The notes beneath the pieces were generated by a model. It searched no databases. It was given only the letters and a program-made list of their open reading frames with translations, and was not told where the DNA came from. From Spartobacteria bacterium (GTDB lineage Bacteria > Verrucomicrobiota > Verrucomicrobiae > Chthoniobacterales > UBA6821), in NCBI GenBank assembly GCA_003136515.1, contig PLEU01000023.1, positions 4,474 through 14,947 of the forward strand: a DNA stretch of 10,474 bases, written 5' to 3'. The position numbers and the translations under genes are program-made. Each line of letters starts with the position of its first letter. The stretch's first letter is position 1. Shown here piece after piece: positions 1 through 7,198 of this stretch.

Positions 1-287
1 AAGACGGATATCCATCGACAGGTCACCACTCCCAAGCCGAGAAACCCGCGGAAGAGCGAGAGCAGAAGTGGAACTCCGGCAGGTCCCTCTACATAGGCCC
101 CCTGTGGATGAAATGAACAGACGCTCAAGAGGGCCTCCTGCTCATTCAGATCGCCAGCGAAGGCCAGATGCAATCGTAATACAGTCAGAGCTGCAACTAT
201 CGCCAAGACAGTTACTCCAAGCACTGGACTTGCACTGCTCGTGCTTGAGCGATTTCTATTTTTTGATCTACCTCCAGCCATGCTCAT
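1..287 (-). CDS. Probable GT-C membrane glycosyltransferase (ArnT/PMT-like), N-terminal part, cut by the window edge
   Basis: An open frame of 95 codons without a stop reads from an ATG at 287-285 to the left edge; the rest of the gene lies outside. The start codon shares its A with the TGA of the PAP2 gene, so the two are probably translationally coupled. A basic, serine-rich head of about 20 residues precedes a hydrophobic segment (about residues 21-38). An acidic loop follows (DLNEQEA, 46-52), then an HP-x-GAYVEGPAGVPLL stretch (60-75) and a second hydrophobic run. This order resembles the first luminal/periplasmic loop of GT39/GT83 lipid-linked sugar transferases, where an acidic residue after TM1 precedes a 'HP..Y.DHPPG..LL' pattern. 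Such enzymes move sugars from polyprenyl-phosphate donors outside the membrane. Only the N-terminus is visible, so substrate and exact family are open. A second ATG two codons downstream (281-279) is an alternative start. Confidence 0.6.
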   Translation of the reverse strand, partial: MSMAGGRSKNRNRSSTSSASPVLGVTVLAIVAALTVLRLHLAFAGDLNEQEALLSVCSFHPQGAYVEGPAGVPLLLSLFRGFLGLGVVTCRWISV

Positions 288-997
288 CAACGGGTATGCC
301 ACACTATCTTCCTGAGAGAGGGAAATTCAGCAGCCTCCGCTGGAAACAAACGGGGACCAAAGCGGCGCCAAAAATATTCCATTATAAGCACGGCTATAGA
401 GCCGACGATAATCCCCATGAAGAATCCCATCATCACATCAAGCGGCCAATGAGAGCCGGTGTAGATTCGGGCATAGCCGATTAGGAGCGCCAAAGGTAGA
501 TAGAGCCAGCCGCGACGGGGGTAGAAAAGGATAAGGACAGTGGCCACGGCCATGTTGTTGGCAGCATGGCCGGATGGAAAGGAGCGCCCCTGAAGATGAG
601 GATCAGGATCAGCGATGATTCCTCCCAGGTTTTTTGGAATATCCCTGCCCTGCGGATAACTCACGAGGGGGGCTGAGACCAGTCCTGCGATTTTAGGGAA
701 ATGCCTTGGTGCAGCCCCCATCTTAACAAAGCGCACGCCTGCTTCGCTCTGACTCGGACGAGGACGTGCAACTACATGTTTGAGAATATTCACACCGATT
801 CCGTCACAGAGGCCAATCGCCAGACCTATCGTCAGAATGGCAGCCCTGAGTTTGAAATCGCCGAGAAGAACCCCTGCCAGCACAAGAAGCAGAATCCACG
901 GAGCCCATGCCCCAAAATCGGAGAGGAAAGCAAGGAGGCGATCAGCCCACGGAGCAGTCCATTCCCTGTTAATGAGAATCTGGAGTTGCTGTTCCAT
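287..997 (-). CDS. PAP2-family membrane phosphatase (lipid phosphate phosphatase)
   Basis: A 236-residue polytopic membrane protein with all three signatures of the PAP2/type 2 phosphatidic acid phosphatase family. Motif 1 is K73-x6-R80P81 (KHVVARPRP), motif 2 is P141-S-G-H144, and motif 3 is R177-x5-H183-x3-D187 (RIYTGSHWPLD). H183 would be the nucleophile, assisted by H144. Hydrophobic spans lie at about 33-46, 51-70, 146-160, 165-176 and 188-206. About 58 residues separate motifs 1 and 2, forming a long loop. Members remove phosphate from phosphatidate, PGP, undecaprenyl pyrophosphate or lipid A; the sequence alone does not choose between them. The next gene is a probable lipid-dependent glycosyltransferase with overlapping stop and start, favouring a role in envelope glycolipid or polyprenyl carrier metabolism. 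The ATG at 997 was preferred to an in-frame TTG at 1045 because the extra 16 residues are not membrane-like and neither start has a good ribosome site. Confidence 0.85.
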   Translation of the reverse strand: MEQQLQILINREWTAPWADRLLAFLSDFGAWAPWILLLVLAGVLLGDFKLRAAILTIGLAIGLCDGIGVNILKHVVARPRPSQSEAGVRFVKMGAAPRHFPKIAGLVSAPLVSYPQGRDIPKNLGGIIADPDPHLQGRSFPSGHAANNMAVATVLILFYPRRGWLYLPLALLIGYARIYTGSHWPLDVMMGFFMGIIVGSIAVLIMEYFWRRFGPRLFPAEAAEFPSLRKIVWHTR

Positions 998-1063
998 ACC
1001 ACATCTTGGAACAACTGGCCCCGCAAGGAAACGCTGAATAAACAATCTTATGAAATCGGCGGA

Positions 1064-1092
1064 TTGTCAGAATAACCACACCTCTCTACCTT
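1064..1092 (+). promoter_or_regulatory. Weak candidate sigma-70-like promoter for resB-ccsA
   Basis: TTGTCA (1064-1069), a 17-base spacer and TACCTT (1087-1092) lie in the short divergent gap between the PAP2 gene and resB. The -35 box is good and the -10 box poor (3 of 6 consensus positions). If it is real, transcription would begin within a few bases of the resB ATG, giving a nearly leaderless mRNA, which would fit the lack of a Shine-Dalgarno sequence there. This is inference from spacing only. Confidence 0.18.
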
Positions 1093-1099
1093 CTCCCAA

Positions 1100-2866
1100 A
1101 TGTCTTCATCCGGCACTCATACGATCACTGCCGCTGCGCGTTCCAGGATGATCGCGGAACGCCAGCGCAAATCATCGGTCTGGCGCCTCATCCACATGCT
1201 TGCTTCCCTGAAGCTGGCTCTTCTCCTGCTGGCCACCATTGCAATCGCCTGCGCCGTGGCCACCTTCACAGAATCGCATTTCGACTCGGCGGTCGCTCGG
1301 GCATGGATCTACAAGGCCCCTTGGTTTATAGCTTGGCTTGGGGTGCTCTGCATCAATCTCTTTGCAGTGACCCTCAGTCGTTGGCCGTGGGAAAAGAAGC
1401 ATACCGGATTTATCGTCACTCACTATGGGATTATCCTGCTGCTAATCGGAGCTGTGGTAGGATCCAAGCTGGGCTTCGAAGGGAACGTCACCCTACGCAC
1501 TGATGGAGCGCCGCAGCGCCGCATTGTCACCGACCGCAGCACTCTTCAGATCGAGAGCCCTGCAGACAGTTATCTCTATCTTCTTCCATTCGACGCCAAG
1601 CTGATCCACCCAACAGAAAAGCATCCCCGCATTCTTTCGATCCCCGGAACCAGTCTTGAAATGATCATTGATGCCTCCTCAGAACATCTGGTGAAGCAAC
1701 CTGCACTTACTCCTCTGGAAGGAAACGGAGCGGGTCAGGCCGTTCTGCTGGAGTTTACCAGCGCGAATCTGAAACAATCATTTCGCGTGGGACTCGGGAC
1801 TGGAGAGGGTGCCCCCGACCGACATGATTTCTTCGGTCTGGCAAATATTAGTTTTCTGAGCGAGCTGCCGCAGCCACGCGATACCAATTCATCCGAACCC
1901 ATCGTGGTTCATGCAGGGGAAGCGCCACAGCATGGGGTCTCCGTCTCCAGCACCGGAGAACTGATTACCCTGTACACACCGGATGGAGTCACTGCCAGCT
2001 TCCGTATCAGCGAAGTACTCGGCAAGGAAATCGCCCTAGGCGCAATGAAAGTCAGAGTAAAGTCGATCACTCCATTCGACCAGGCCGGATCTGGTTTCTC
2101 GAAGATCACAGTCTTAGTAAACAACGATGAAACGAGTGGAGCAGAAGTCATTAAGGATAAGCCGTGGCTTGTCCTGGCTCCGGGGAAGGATGTCAACACC
2201 GTCGACTATCAACTCGGTCGCATGGGAGAAGTATTGGCCCGGGGATTCCTGAAAAAAGGAGAACCCTTTCCATTGGGGTGGGCCGATTGGAAGGCAACGC
2301 TGCTGGCCACTGGGTCAAGTGACGGCATCACCACTATCGTTGTACCAGGCGATGAAAACAACCCCTCAGGTCTGCCGGGATTCCATGCCTATCTCCGTGA
2401 TCCCCATGCTGAAAATGTCACAAGCGAACCCCGTTGGGTCGTATCGGGAGAAGTCACTCCTCTGCTTTTGGGCGAATCCCTAGTCCGTGTCGGCTACGGA
2501 CTTGAACTCCGTCCGATTCCCTTTTCCATTGCCCTCACTGATTTTCAAGTACCACGTGACGAGGGCACCGATACCCCCTCCGATTTTCGTGCCACCGTGC
2601 TTTTCAAGGATTCCAAGACTGGAGCCGAGCGAAGCGGACTGATCCATATGAATCACCCGGCCTCTTTTCCGGGAGGATTCCTCGCGAACATGACCGGATT
2701 GAATTACAAGTTTTCACAAGCTGAATGGAATCCACGCGACCTCAAGGAAACGACACTTCAAGTGCTCTATGATCCGGGATGGTTCTTTAAATGGACGGGA
2801 TCACTTGCCATCTGCATCGGTATTGCCACCATGTTCTACATACGTCCTGCCAGACCATCGTTGTAA
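1100..2866 (+). CDS. resB: ResB/Ccs1-type cytochrome c biogenesis protein
   Basis: A 588-residue protein with ResB architecture. A cytoplasmic head of about 30 residues leads into TM1 (about 34-56, with the family-typical LASLKLALLLL start), TM2 (about 73-93) and TM3 (about 104-122). A large extracytoplasmic domain (about 123-557) follows, and a final TM (about 558-580) ends the protein. H108 at the start of TM3 (VTHYGIILLL) corresponds to the conserved histidine seen in ResB-like proteins. ResB partners CcsA in System II cytochrome c maturation: the pair brings heme across the membrane and attaches it to CxxCH motifs of apocytochromes. ccsA starts 3 bases after this stop, so one operon is clear. 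No CcdA or ResA thioredoxin is in the window. The ATG at 1100 has no Shine-Dalgarno match. An ATG at codon 17 is possible but would shorten only the basic head. Confidence 0.9.
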   Translation: MSSSGTHTITAAARSRMIAERQRKSSVWRLIHMLASLKLALLLLATIAIACAVATFTESHFDSAVARAWIYKAPWFIAWLGVLCINLFAVTLSRWPWEKKHTGFIVTHYGIILLLIGAVVGSKLGFEGNVTLRTDGAPQRRIVTDRSTLQIESPADSYLYLLPFDAKLIHPTEKHPRILSIPGTSLEMIIDASSEHLVKQPALTPLEGNGAGQAVLLEFTSANLKQSFRVGLGTGEGAPDRHDFFGLANISFLSELPQPRDTNSSEPIVVHAGEAPQHGVSVSSTGELITLYTPDGVTASFRISEVLGKEIALGAMKVRVKSITPFDQAGSGFSKITVLVNNDETSGAEVIKDKPWLVLAPGKDVNTVDYQLGRMGEVLARGFLKKGEPFPLGWADWKATLLATGSSDGITTIVVPGDENNPSGLPGFHAYLRDPHAENVTSEPRWVVSGEVTPLLLGESLVRVGYGLELRPIPFSIALTDFQVPRDEGTDTPSDFRATVLFKDSKTGAERSGLIHMNHPASFPGGFLANMTGLNYKFSQAEWNPRDLKETTLQVLYDPGWFFKWTGSLAICIGIATMFYIRPARPSL

Positions 2867-2869
2867 TCC

Positions 2870-4540
2870 ATGAAGAATCCTATGTTTACCGTGCTTTTGC
2901 CACTGATCTTGGCATTCGCAGGCTGCCTCCCCCATTCCTCCGTCGCGGCAACACCGATCTCCCCCTCAAGTCTGGAAATGCTCGTTATCCAGGAGGGGGG
3001 ACGCAAAAAACCATATATCGTCTTTGCCGAAGAGACTCTTCGATCTCTCTCTGGAAAAACAACGCTGACGATTGGCGGCACGCCGCTCGGTGCCATGGAC
3101 ATCGTCACAGGCATCTGGATGGATCCCTCAGAGGCATGGAAGCAGTTGCCTCTGATCCTGATCTCTAATCGCCCCCTCAAGCAACAAACCGGTCTCGATC
3201 CAATTCAGAAGCTCTTCACCTACGATGAACTCTCAGGCAATCAGGTTCTGCTGAAGGAAATCTCCTCGGCTGCCGAAGCTCGTCGCCGCGATCCACGAAC
3301 AAAACTGAAGGGGGTGGAAAAAGAGGCCTCTGATATCGGACTGAGGCTTGGACTCTTTGAGAGCCTGATCAATGGGGAGGACTTCCGCATCCTTGCTCCC
3401 GCGGAAGGAACCGATTGGAAGAGCCTACAGATGGGAGATCAAGCTGAGAATATCGAAAATTCCCCCGGCAACAGTGCAGCTCTGGATATCGCCGAAAAAA
3501 TGCATGAGGCATGGGTATCAGAAAATCAGGCTGATTTTGATGACGCTGCCCAGAAGCTTATCAAGCTTCAGACCTCGCTGGGCGGGCTGCCGGATCACTG
3601 GAAACTCTCTCTCGAAGTCCTCTATCAAAAGATCCACCCCTTCCGTTGGGCCTGGGTTCTCTATGCGACGTCAGGCATCATTCTCCTTGCCGTTCGGGGG
3701 CCGTGGGGAAAAACGGGATACCGTTTGGGATGGTTGCTCGCAGGAAGTGGGTTTCTTCTTCAGGCAACAGGACTAGCCTCCCGTGTGCTCATTGCCGGTC
3801 GGCCTCCGGTTACGAATATGTACGAATCGGTCATCTGGGTCGCCTTTGGAACAATCCTCTTCGCCCTGATCTTTGAGATGATCTATCGCGCGGGTTTTTT
3901 CCTACTTGGAGCCATCCCTGTTGCCGTAGCCTCGATGATCCTCGCCGATAGCCAGCCGATGATCCTCGATCAATCCCTCCATCCACTGGTTCCGGTGCTG
4001 AGGGATAATTTCTGGCTCACCACCCACGTGCTCACCATCACCCTGAGCTATGCCGCCTTCGCCCTATCCCTAGGGGTCGCCCACGTGGCACTCGCCCGAA
4101 TCATCGGCGGCCTCAAACCCTCCCCTGCCATCTATAACTATCTCTATAAGACTCTCCAGGTCGGCGTTCTCCTCCTAGCCACGGGCACCATCTTAGGTGG
4201 CGTCTGGGCAAATTACTCTTGGGGACGTTTCTGGGACTGGGATCCCAAAGAGACTTGGGCCCTTACTGCATTGCTAGGATACCTTTTCCTTCTCCACGGA
4301 CGGCTTAGCGGGCTTTGGGGGGGATTCGGTCTTGCCGTGGGTTCCGTCATCGCCTTTCAGAGTGTCCTGATGGCTTGGTACGGCGTCAACTTTGTCCTCG
4401 GCGTCGGGCTTCACAGCTATGGATTTGGAACCGGAGGTTTTCCTCTGGTCGCCACTTTTGTGGGATGCGAGATACTCTTCCTGATTGCCGCTGTGATCCG
4501 CAGGAGGAATAAACCCCCACGCCAGCCAGTGGAAGCCTGA
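2870..4540 (+). CDS. ccsA: CcsA/ResC heme lyase with long N-terminal extracytoplasmic domain
   Basis: A 556-residue protein in two parts. Residues 1-28 look like an export signal: a hydrophobic run to A26-A27, with C19 in a possible but atypical lipobox (AFAGC). A soluble region to about 250 contains QEGGRKKP (41-48), a type of motif I associate with N-terminal extensions of CcsA proteins from Bacteroidota, Planctomycetota and relatives. The C-terminal part (about 255-545) is the polytopic CcsA domain. It has the tryptophan-rich WWD heme-handling motif WGRFWDWDPKETWAL (451-465), flanked by histidines H386 (TTHV) and H515 (GLHSYGFG) that match the two external heme-ligand histidines of the family, and the conserved RPPVTNMYES (311-320). 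The protein presents heme to the WWD loop and ligates it to apocytochrome c together with ResB, encoded just upstream. Typical stand-alone CcsA is about 300-330 residues, so the extension is substantial. No Shine-Dalgarno sequence precedes the ATG; translation probably depends on coupling to resB. Confidence 0.92.
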   Translation: MKNPMFTVLLPLILAFAGCLPHSSVAATPISPSSLEMLVIQEGGRKKPYIVFAEETLRSLSGKTTLTIGGTPLGAMDIVTGIWMDPSEAWKQLPLILISNRPLKQQTGLDPIQKLFTYDELSGNQVLLKEISSAAEARRRDPRTKLKGVEKEASDIGLRLGLFESLINGEDFRILAPAEGTDWKSLQMGDQAENIENSPGNSAALDIAEKMHEAWVSENQADFDDAAQKLIKLQTSLGGLPDHWKLSLEVLYQKIHPFRWAWVLYATSGIILLAVRGPWGKTGYRLGWLLAGSGFLLQATGLASRVLIAGRPPVTNMYESVIWVAFGTILFALIFEMIYRAGFFLLGAIPVAVASMILADSQPMILDQSLHPLVPVLRDNFWLTTHVLTITLSYAAFALSLGVAHVALARIIGGLKPSPAIYNYLYKTLQVGVLLLATGTILGGVWANYSWGRFWDWDPKETWALTALLGYLFLLHGRLSGLWGGFGLAVGSVIAFQSVLMAWYGVNFVLGVGLHSYGFGTGGFPLVATFVGCEILFLIAAVIRRRNKPPRQPVEA

Positions 4541-5509
4541 TTAGTCCGCGAAGGAGGGATTGGCTCTAACTCCGACGGGAGAATTTCCAAGCGGCATCGC
4601 AGAACTGCTGGGACGAAGGAAAAAGTTGTTGGACGGGGAGCGCTTGGCATTGTTGCGATCATGCTCATAGAGGTTCACTCCCTTCCTGAGCAGTGCAAAG
4701 GTGTTGTTGTCCCCGTAATACTTCCAAGGCCCGTCCGGCACACTGGCTGAATCAACAAATTTCCAGTCGCAAACATCGTTCCTATCCATACGAAGATAAT
4801 CACGTACAGCCGGAGCGATATCGAGCCCGGCGCCACGATTCAAGTTGGGGCGTGGACGCTCGTTTCCAAAAACATACTGCCAATGATCAGTGCGGAACGG
4901 TCCGCAGTCCTCCCACTGAGCGAAACAAGTACGCCCCCCATGATGAATGGCAATCCAACGGCCCTTGAGAACTGACTTGCCTGGTTTCTCAAAACAATCC
5001 CTGAACCAGGGGATGACATACTTGGCCTCCGCTTTTGTGTTCCCCCTAGAAATGTCGCAGTAGGGAAGAGCGCAATAAAATGGGTTTTGTCGTGGCGTGA
5101 AACCGATCGGAATAAAGTTGCGACGCCATCTCGTATCGGGATTGTCGTAGCCGCCATAGTGCCATGCCCACTCGGAATCCCAAGCACTCCGGTTATTAGG
5201 GACCGGGTTTCTTGCTGTCGGACGCTCACCAATCCAGAAAATCGTGGTCATGATGCTGCGGTGCCAAGGGTATTTGCCAAAACCGACCACGGGAGAGGTC
5301 GGGATGGTCACTGTCGGAGGGCGTGTCTGTTGAATGGCTTTCTCTCTGATCTGCATGGCCATCCTTTCGAAATCGGCGTCAGTCATGTTGCCTGAACTAG
5401 TTGAGCTCTCTCCGATCAAGGATTTCAAGGAATCTGAGACGGAAGCCACGGCCAAGGAGGGCCATAGCATCAACAAGACAAGGAGGGAGGATCTTTGAAA
5501 AATCAGCAT
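4541..5509 (-). CDS. Exported protein with probable double-psi beta-barrel (RlpA-like) region
   Basis: A 322-residue protein beginning with a clear signal peptide: arginine at position 6, hydrophobic core LLVLLMLWPSLAVA (9-22), cleavage likely near A22. The middle (about 185-240) reads RWIAIHH, then CFAQWEDCGPF (195-205), then GAGLDIAPAVRDYL (226-239). This order matches the double-psi beta-barrel core of RlpA-like and expansin-like proteins, where a D-x-G-P-F turn is followed by an 'xDLSxAAxxxLG' strand-helix; D201 and D230 fall at the key acidic positions. Six cysteines (146, 151, 172, 195, 202, 247) could form disulfides after export. I do not know a named function. Cell-wall or polysaccharide interaction is a fold-based guess, and RlpA-type lytic activity is not shown. 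The gene ends exactly next to the ccsA stop. The ATG at 5509 was chosen over an in-frame TTG at 5557 because it gives a normal signal peptide. The 148-base gap to gnd shows no clear terminator or promoter. Confidence 0.72.
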   Translation of the reverse strand: MLIFQRSSLLVLLMLWPSLAVASVSDSLKSLIGESSTSSGNMTDADFERMAMQIREKAIQQTRPPTVTIPTSPVVGFGKYPWHRSIMTTIFWIGERPTARNPVPNNRSAWDSEWAWHYGGYDNPDTRWRRNFIPIGFTPRQNPFYCALPYCDISRGNTKAEAKYVIPWFRDCFEKPGKSVLKGRWIAIHHGGRTCFAQWEDCGPFRTDHWQYVFGNERPRPNLNRGAGLDIAPAVRDYLRMDRNDVCDWKFVDSASVPDGPWKYYGDNNTFALLRKGVNLYEHDRNNAKRSPSNNFFLRPSSSAMPLGNSPVGVRANPSFAD

Positions 5510-5657
5510 CAGTTTAAGGACGTTTAATAAAGCTAGGGAAGGATGGGGTCGGAGCAAGGGGAAATACCCAGAATGCTCCGGGGAGGGTTACAACCTATTT
5601 TCACCCGCTGGGGGGAAATCCAGAGGGCCCGCTTCCAATTTACTCAAATGTGAAGCG

Positions 5658-7091
5658 CTATTGCATCCATTCCGTATGAAAGAATTCCCCGGCAGGCTTA
5701 TCGATGCGCTCATAAGTGTGCGCGCCGAAAAAGTCCCGCTGAGCCTGCAGGAGATTTGCGGGAAGGCACTCACTGCGAAAGCTGTCGTAATAGGCGAGAC
5801 TGGCACTGAATGCGGGTACTGCGACGCCCTGTTGCACGGCAGTAACTACGGCATGGCGCCAGTTGGACTGGGTCTTGGCGATAATATCAGTGAAAAAGGG
5901 ATCAAGCAGCAGATTCTCCAACGCCGGATTTCGCTCGTAAGCCTCCTTGATGCGATTAAGGAAATGGGCCCGGATGATACAACCACCGCGCCAGATCGTG
6001 GCAATATCGCCAAAATTGAGATTCCATCCGTAGAAGCGCCCGGCTGTTCCAAGCAGATCAAGACCCTGTGCATAGCTCACTATTTTGCTGGCATAGAGCG
6101 CATCTCTTACAGAGTCGATGAGGCGCTGGCGATCACCGCTGAAAGGAGTCACCTCTGGAGCAGGGAGGATCCTGCTCGCCGCTATGCGTTTTTCCTTCAA
6201 GGAGGAGAGTATGCGGGCCTCAACAGCGGCATTTATTGTAGAGAGTACCACGGCATGTTCCACGGCATTGCCCACGGTCCACTTGCCGGTTCCTTTCTGA
6301 CCGGCTTTATCCAAGATGATATCTACGATAGGCTTGCCCGTTTCAGGGTCATTTTTAGTAAATATTTTCTCGGTGATATCAATCAGATAACTGTTGAGTT
6401 CCCCCTTGTTCCATTCAGCAAAAATCTGGTGGAACTCCTCGGCAGTAGGCTGGATTGTCGCCTTGAGAATCGCATAGGCCTCGCAGATCAGCTGCATGTC
6501 TCCATATTCGATGCCGTTATGCACCATCTTCACATAGTGGCCCGCACCATCCGGCCCCATATGTCGGCAGCAGGGCTCACCATCCACAATCGCGGCAATC
6601 TTCCGGAATATCGGACCAACAAACTTCCACGATTCCTCGGAACCACCTGGCATCATCGAGGGGCCTTTGAGCGCGCCCTCTTCACCGCCGGATACACCGC
6701 AACCGACGAAATGAATGCCTTTGTCCTTGAGGGCTTTCTCACGGCGCTGGGTATCGGTCCAGAGGCTGTTCCCCCCGTCAATGATTATATCCCCCTCTTC
6801 AAGCAGCGGCACCAACTGCTCAATGACGGCATCTACAGGAGCGCCAGCTTTGACCATGATCATTGCCTTGCGGGGACGGGCCAGCGAAGCGACAAAATCT
6901 TCCAAAGTCTTGGCAGGATGGATTCTTTTTCCCTTAGCACGACCCTCGGCAAATTTCTCGGTCACTGACCCGGTGCGGTTGTAAACACTGACAGAGAATC
7001 CCTTGCTCTCCATATTAAGCAATAGATTCTCCCCCATGACGGCGAGTCCGATTAGTCCGATGTCACTCAAGCTGCTGGTGGTATTGCTCAT
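5658..7091 (-). CDS. gnd: 6-phosphogluconate dehydrogenase, decarboxylating
   Basis: A full-length enzyme (477 residues; family usually about 468-482) of the oxidative pentose phosphate pathway. It converts 6-phosphogluconate and NADP+ to ribulose 5-phosphate, CO2 and NADPH in the cytoplasm. Visible signatures: the Rossmann turn GLAVMGENL (15-23); NRT (38-40), where the arginine binds the NADP 2'-phosphate; IIDGGNSLW (103-111); the substrate loop SGGEEGALKGPSMMPGG (134-150); and the catalytic block YVKMVHNGIEYGDMQ (186-200), with K188 and E195 aligning to the general base and acid known from the sheep enzyme. The C-terminal helical domain is intact (WNLNFGDIATIWRGG; tail ending FFHTEWMQ). No key residue is missing. 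The ATG at 7091 fits the usual N-terminus (MS..., then IGLIGLAVMG). An in-frame ATG at 7127 adds 12 residues and has a GGGAG about 9 bases upstream, so it cannot be excluded. It is divergent from pgsA. Confidence 0.97.
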   Translation of the reverse strand: MSNTTSSLSDIGLIGLAVMGENLLLNMESKGFSVSVYNRTGSVTEKFAEGRAKGKRIHPAKTLEDFVASLARPRKAMIMVKAGAPVDAVIEQLVPLLEEGDIIIDGGNSLWTDTQRREKALKDKGIHFVGCGVSGGEEGALKGPSMMPGGSEESWKFVGPIFRKIAAIVDGEPCCRHMGPDGAGHYVKMVHNGIEYGDMQLICEAYAILKATIQPTAEEFHQIFAEWNKGELNSYLIDITEKIFTKNDPETGKPIVDIILDKAGQKGTGKWTVGNAVEHAVVLSTINAAVEARILSSLKEKRIAASRILPAPEVTPFSGDRQRLIDSVRDALYASKIVSYAQGLDLLGTAGRFYGWNLNFGDIATIWRGGCIIRAHFLNRIKEAYERNPALENLLLDPFFTDIIAKTQSNWRHAVVTAVQQGVAVPAFSASLAYYDSFRSECLPANLLQAQRDFFGAHTYERIDKPAGEFFHTEWMQ

Positions 7092-7156
7092 TAATAAAAA
7101 GAATTTCAGTTTGTCCGAAAGGAGCATAAACCCTATCTCCCATGAACGGTTGCTGG

Positions 7157-7182
7157 CAATCGTGATCTGATCTCAATCGTGA
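7157..7182. repeat. Direct repeat pair CAATCGTGA in the gnd-pgsA divergent gap
   Basis: CAATCGTGA occurs perfectly at 7157-7165 and again at 7174-7182, 17 bases from start to start, in the short divergent region between gnd and pgsA and ending 16 bases before the pgsA ATG. Spacing of about one and a half helical turns is not ideal for a same-face tandem operator. It could be a regulator site or chance. No clear -35/-10 pair or ribosome site accompanies it. Confidence 0.3.
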
Positions 7183-7198
7183 ACCCGACCCACCGCCG

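Noticed and set aside
68..484. A 138-codon plus-strand open frame at the left edge
   Set aside because: It is antisense to the end of the PAP2 gene and to the glycosyltransferase start, both of which show real family motifs; the peptide has no recognisable features.
5661..6968. A 435-codon plus-strand open frame opposite gnd
   Set aside because: It is exactly antisense to a fully conserved gnd, its peptide has no recognisable family features, and it is best explained by codon bias of gnd suppressing stops on the other strand.
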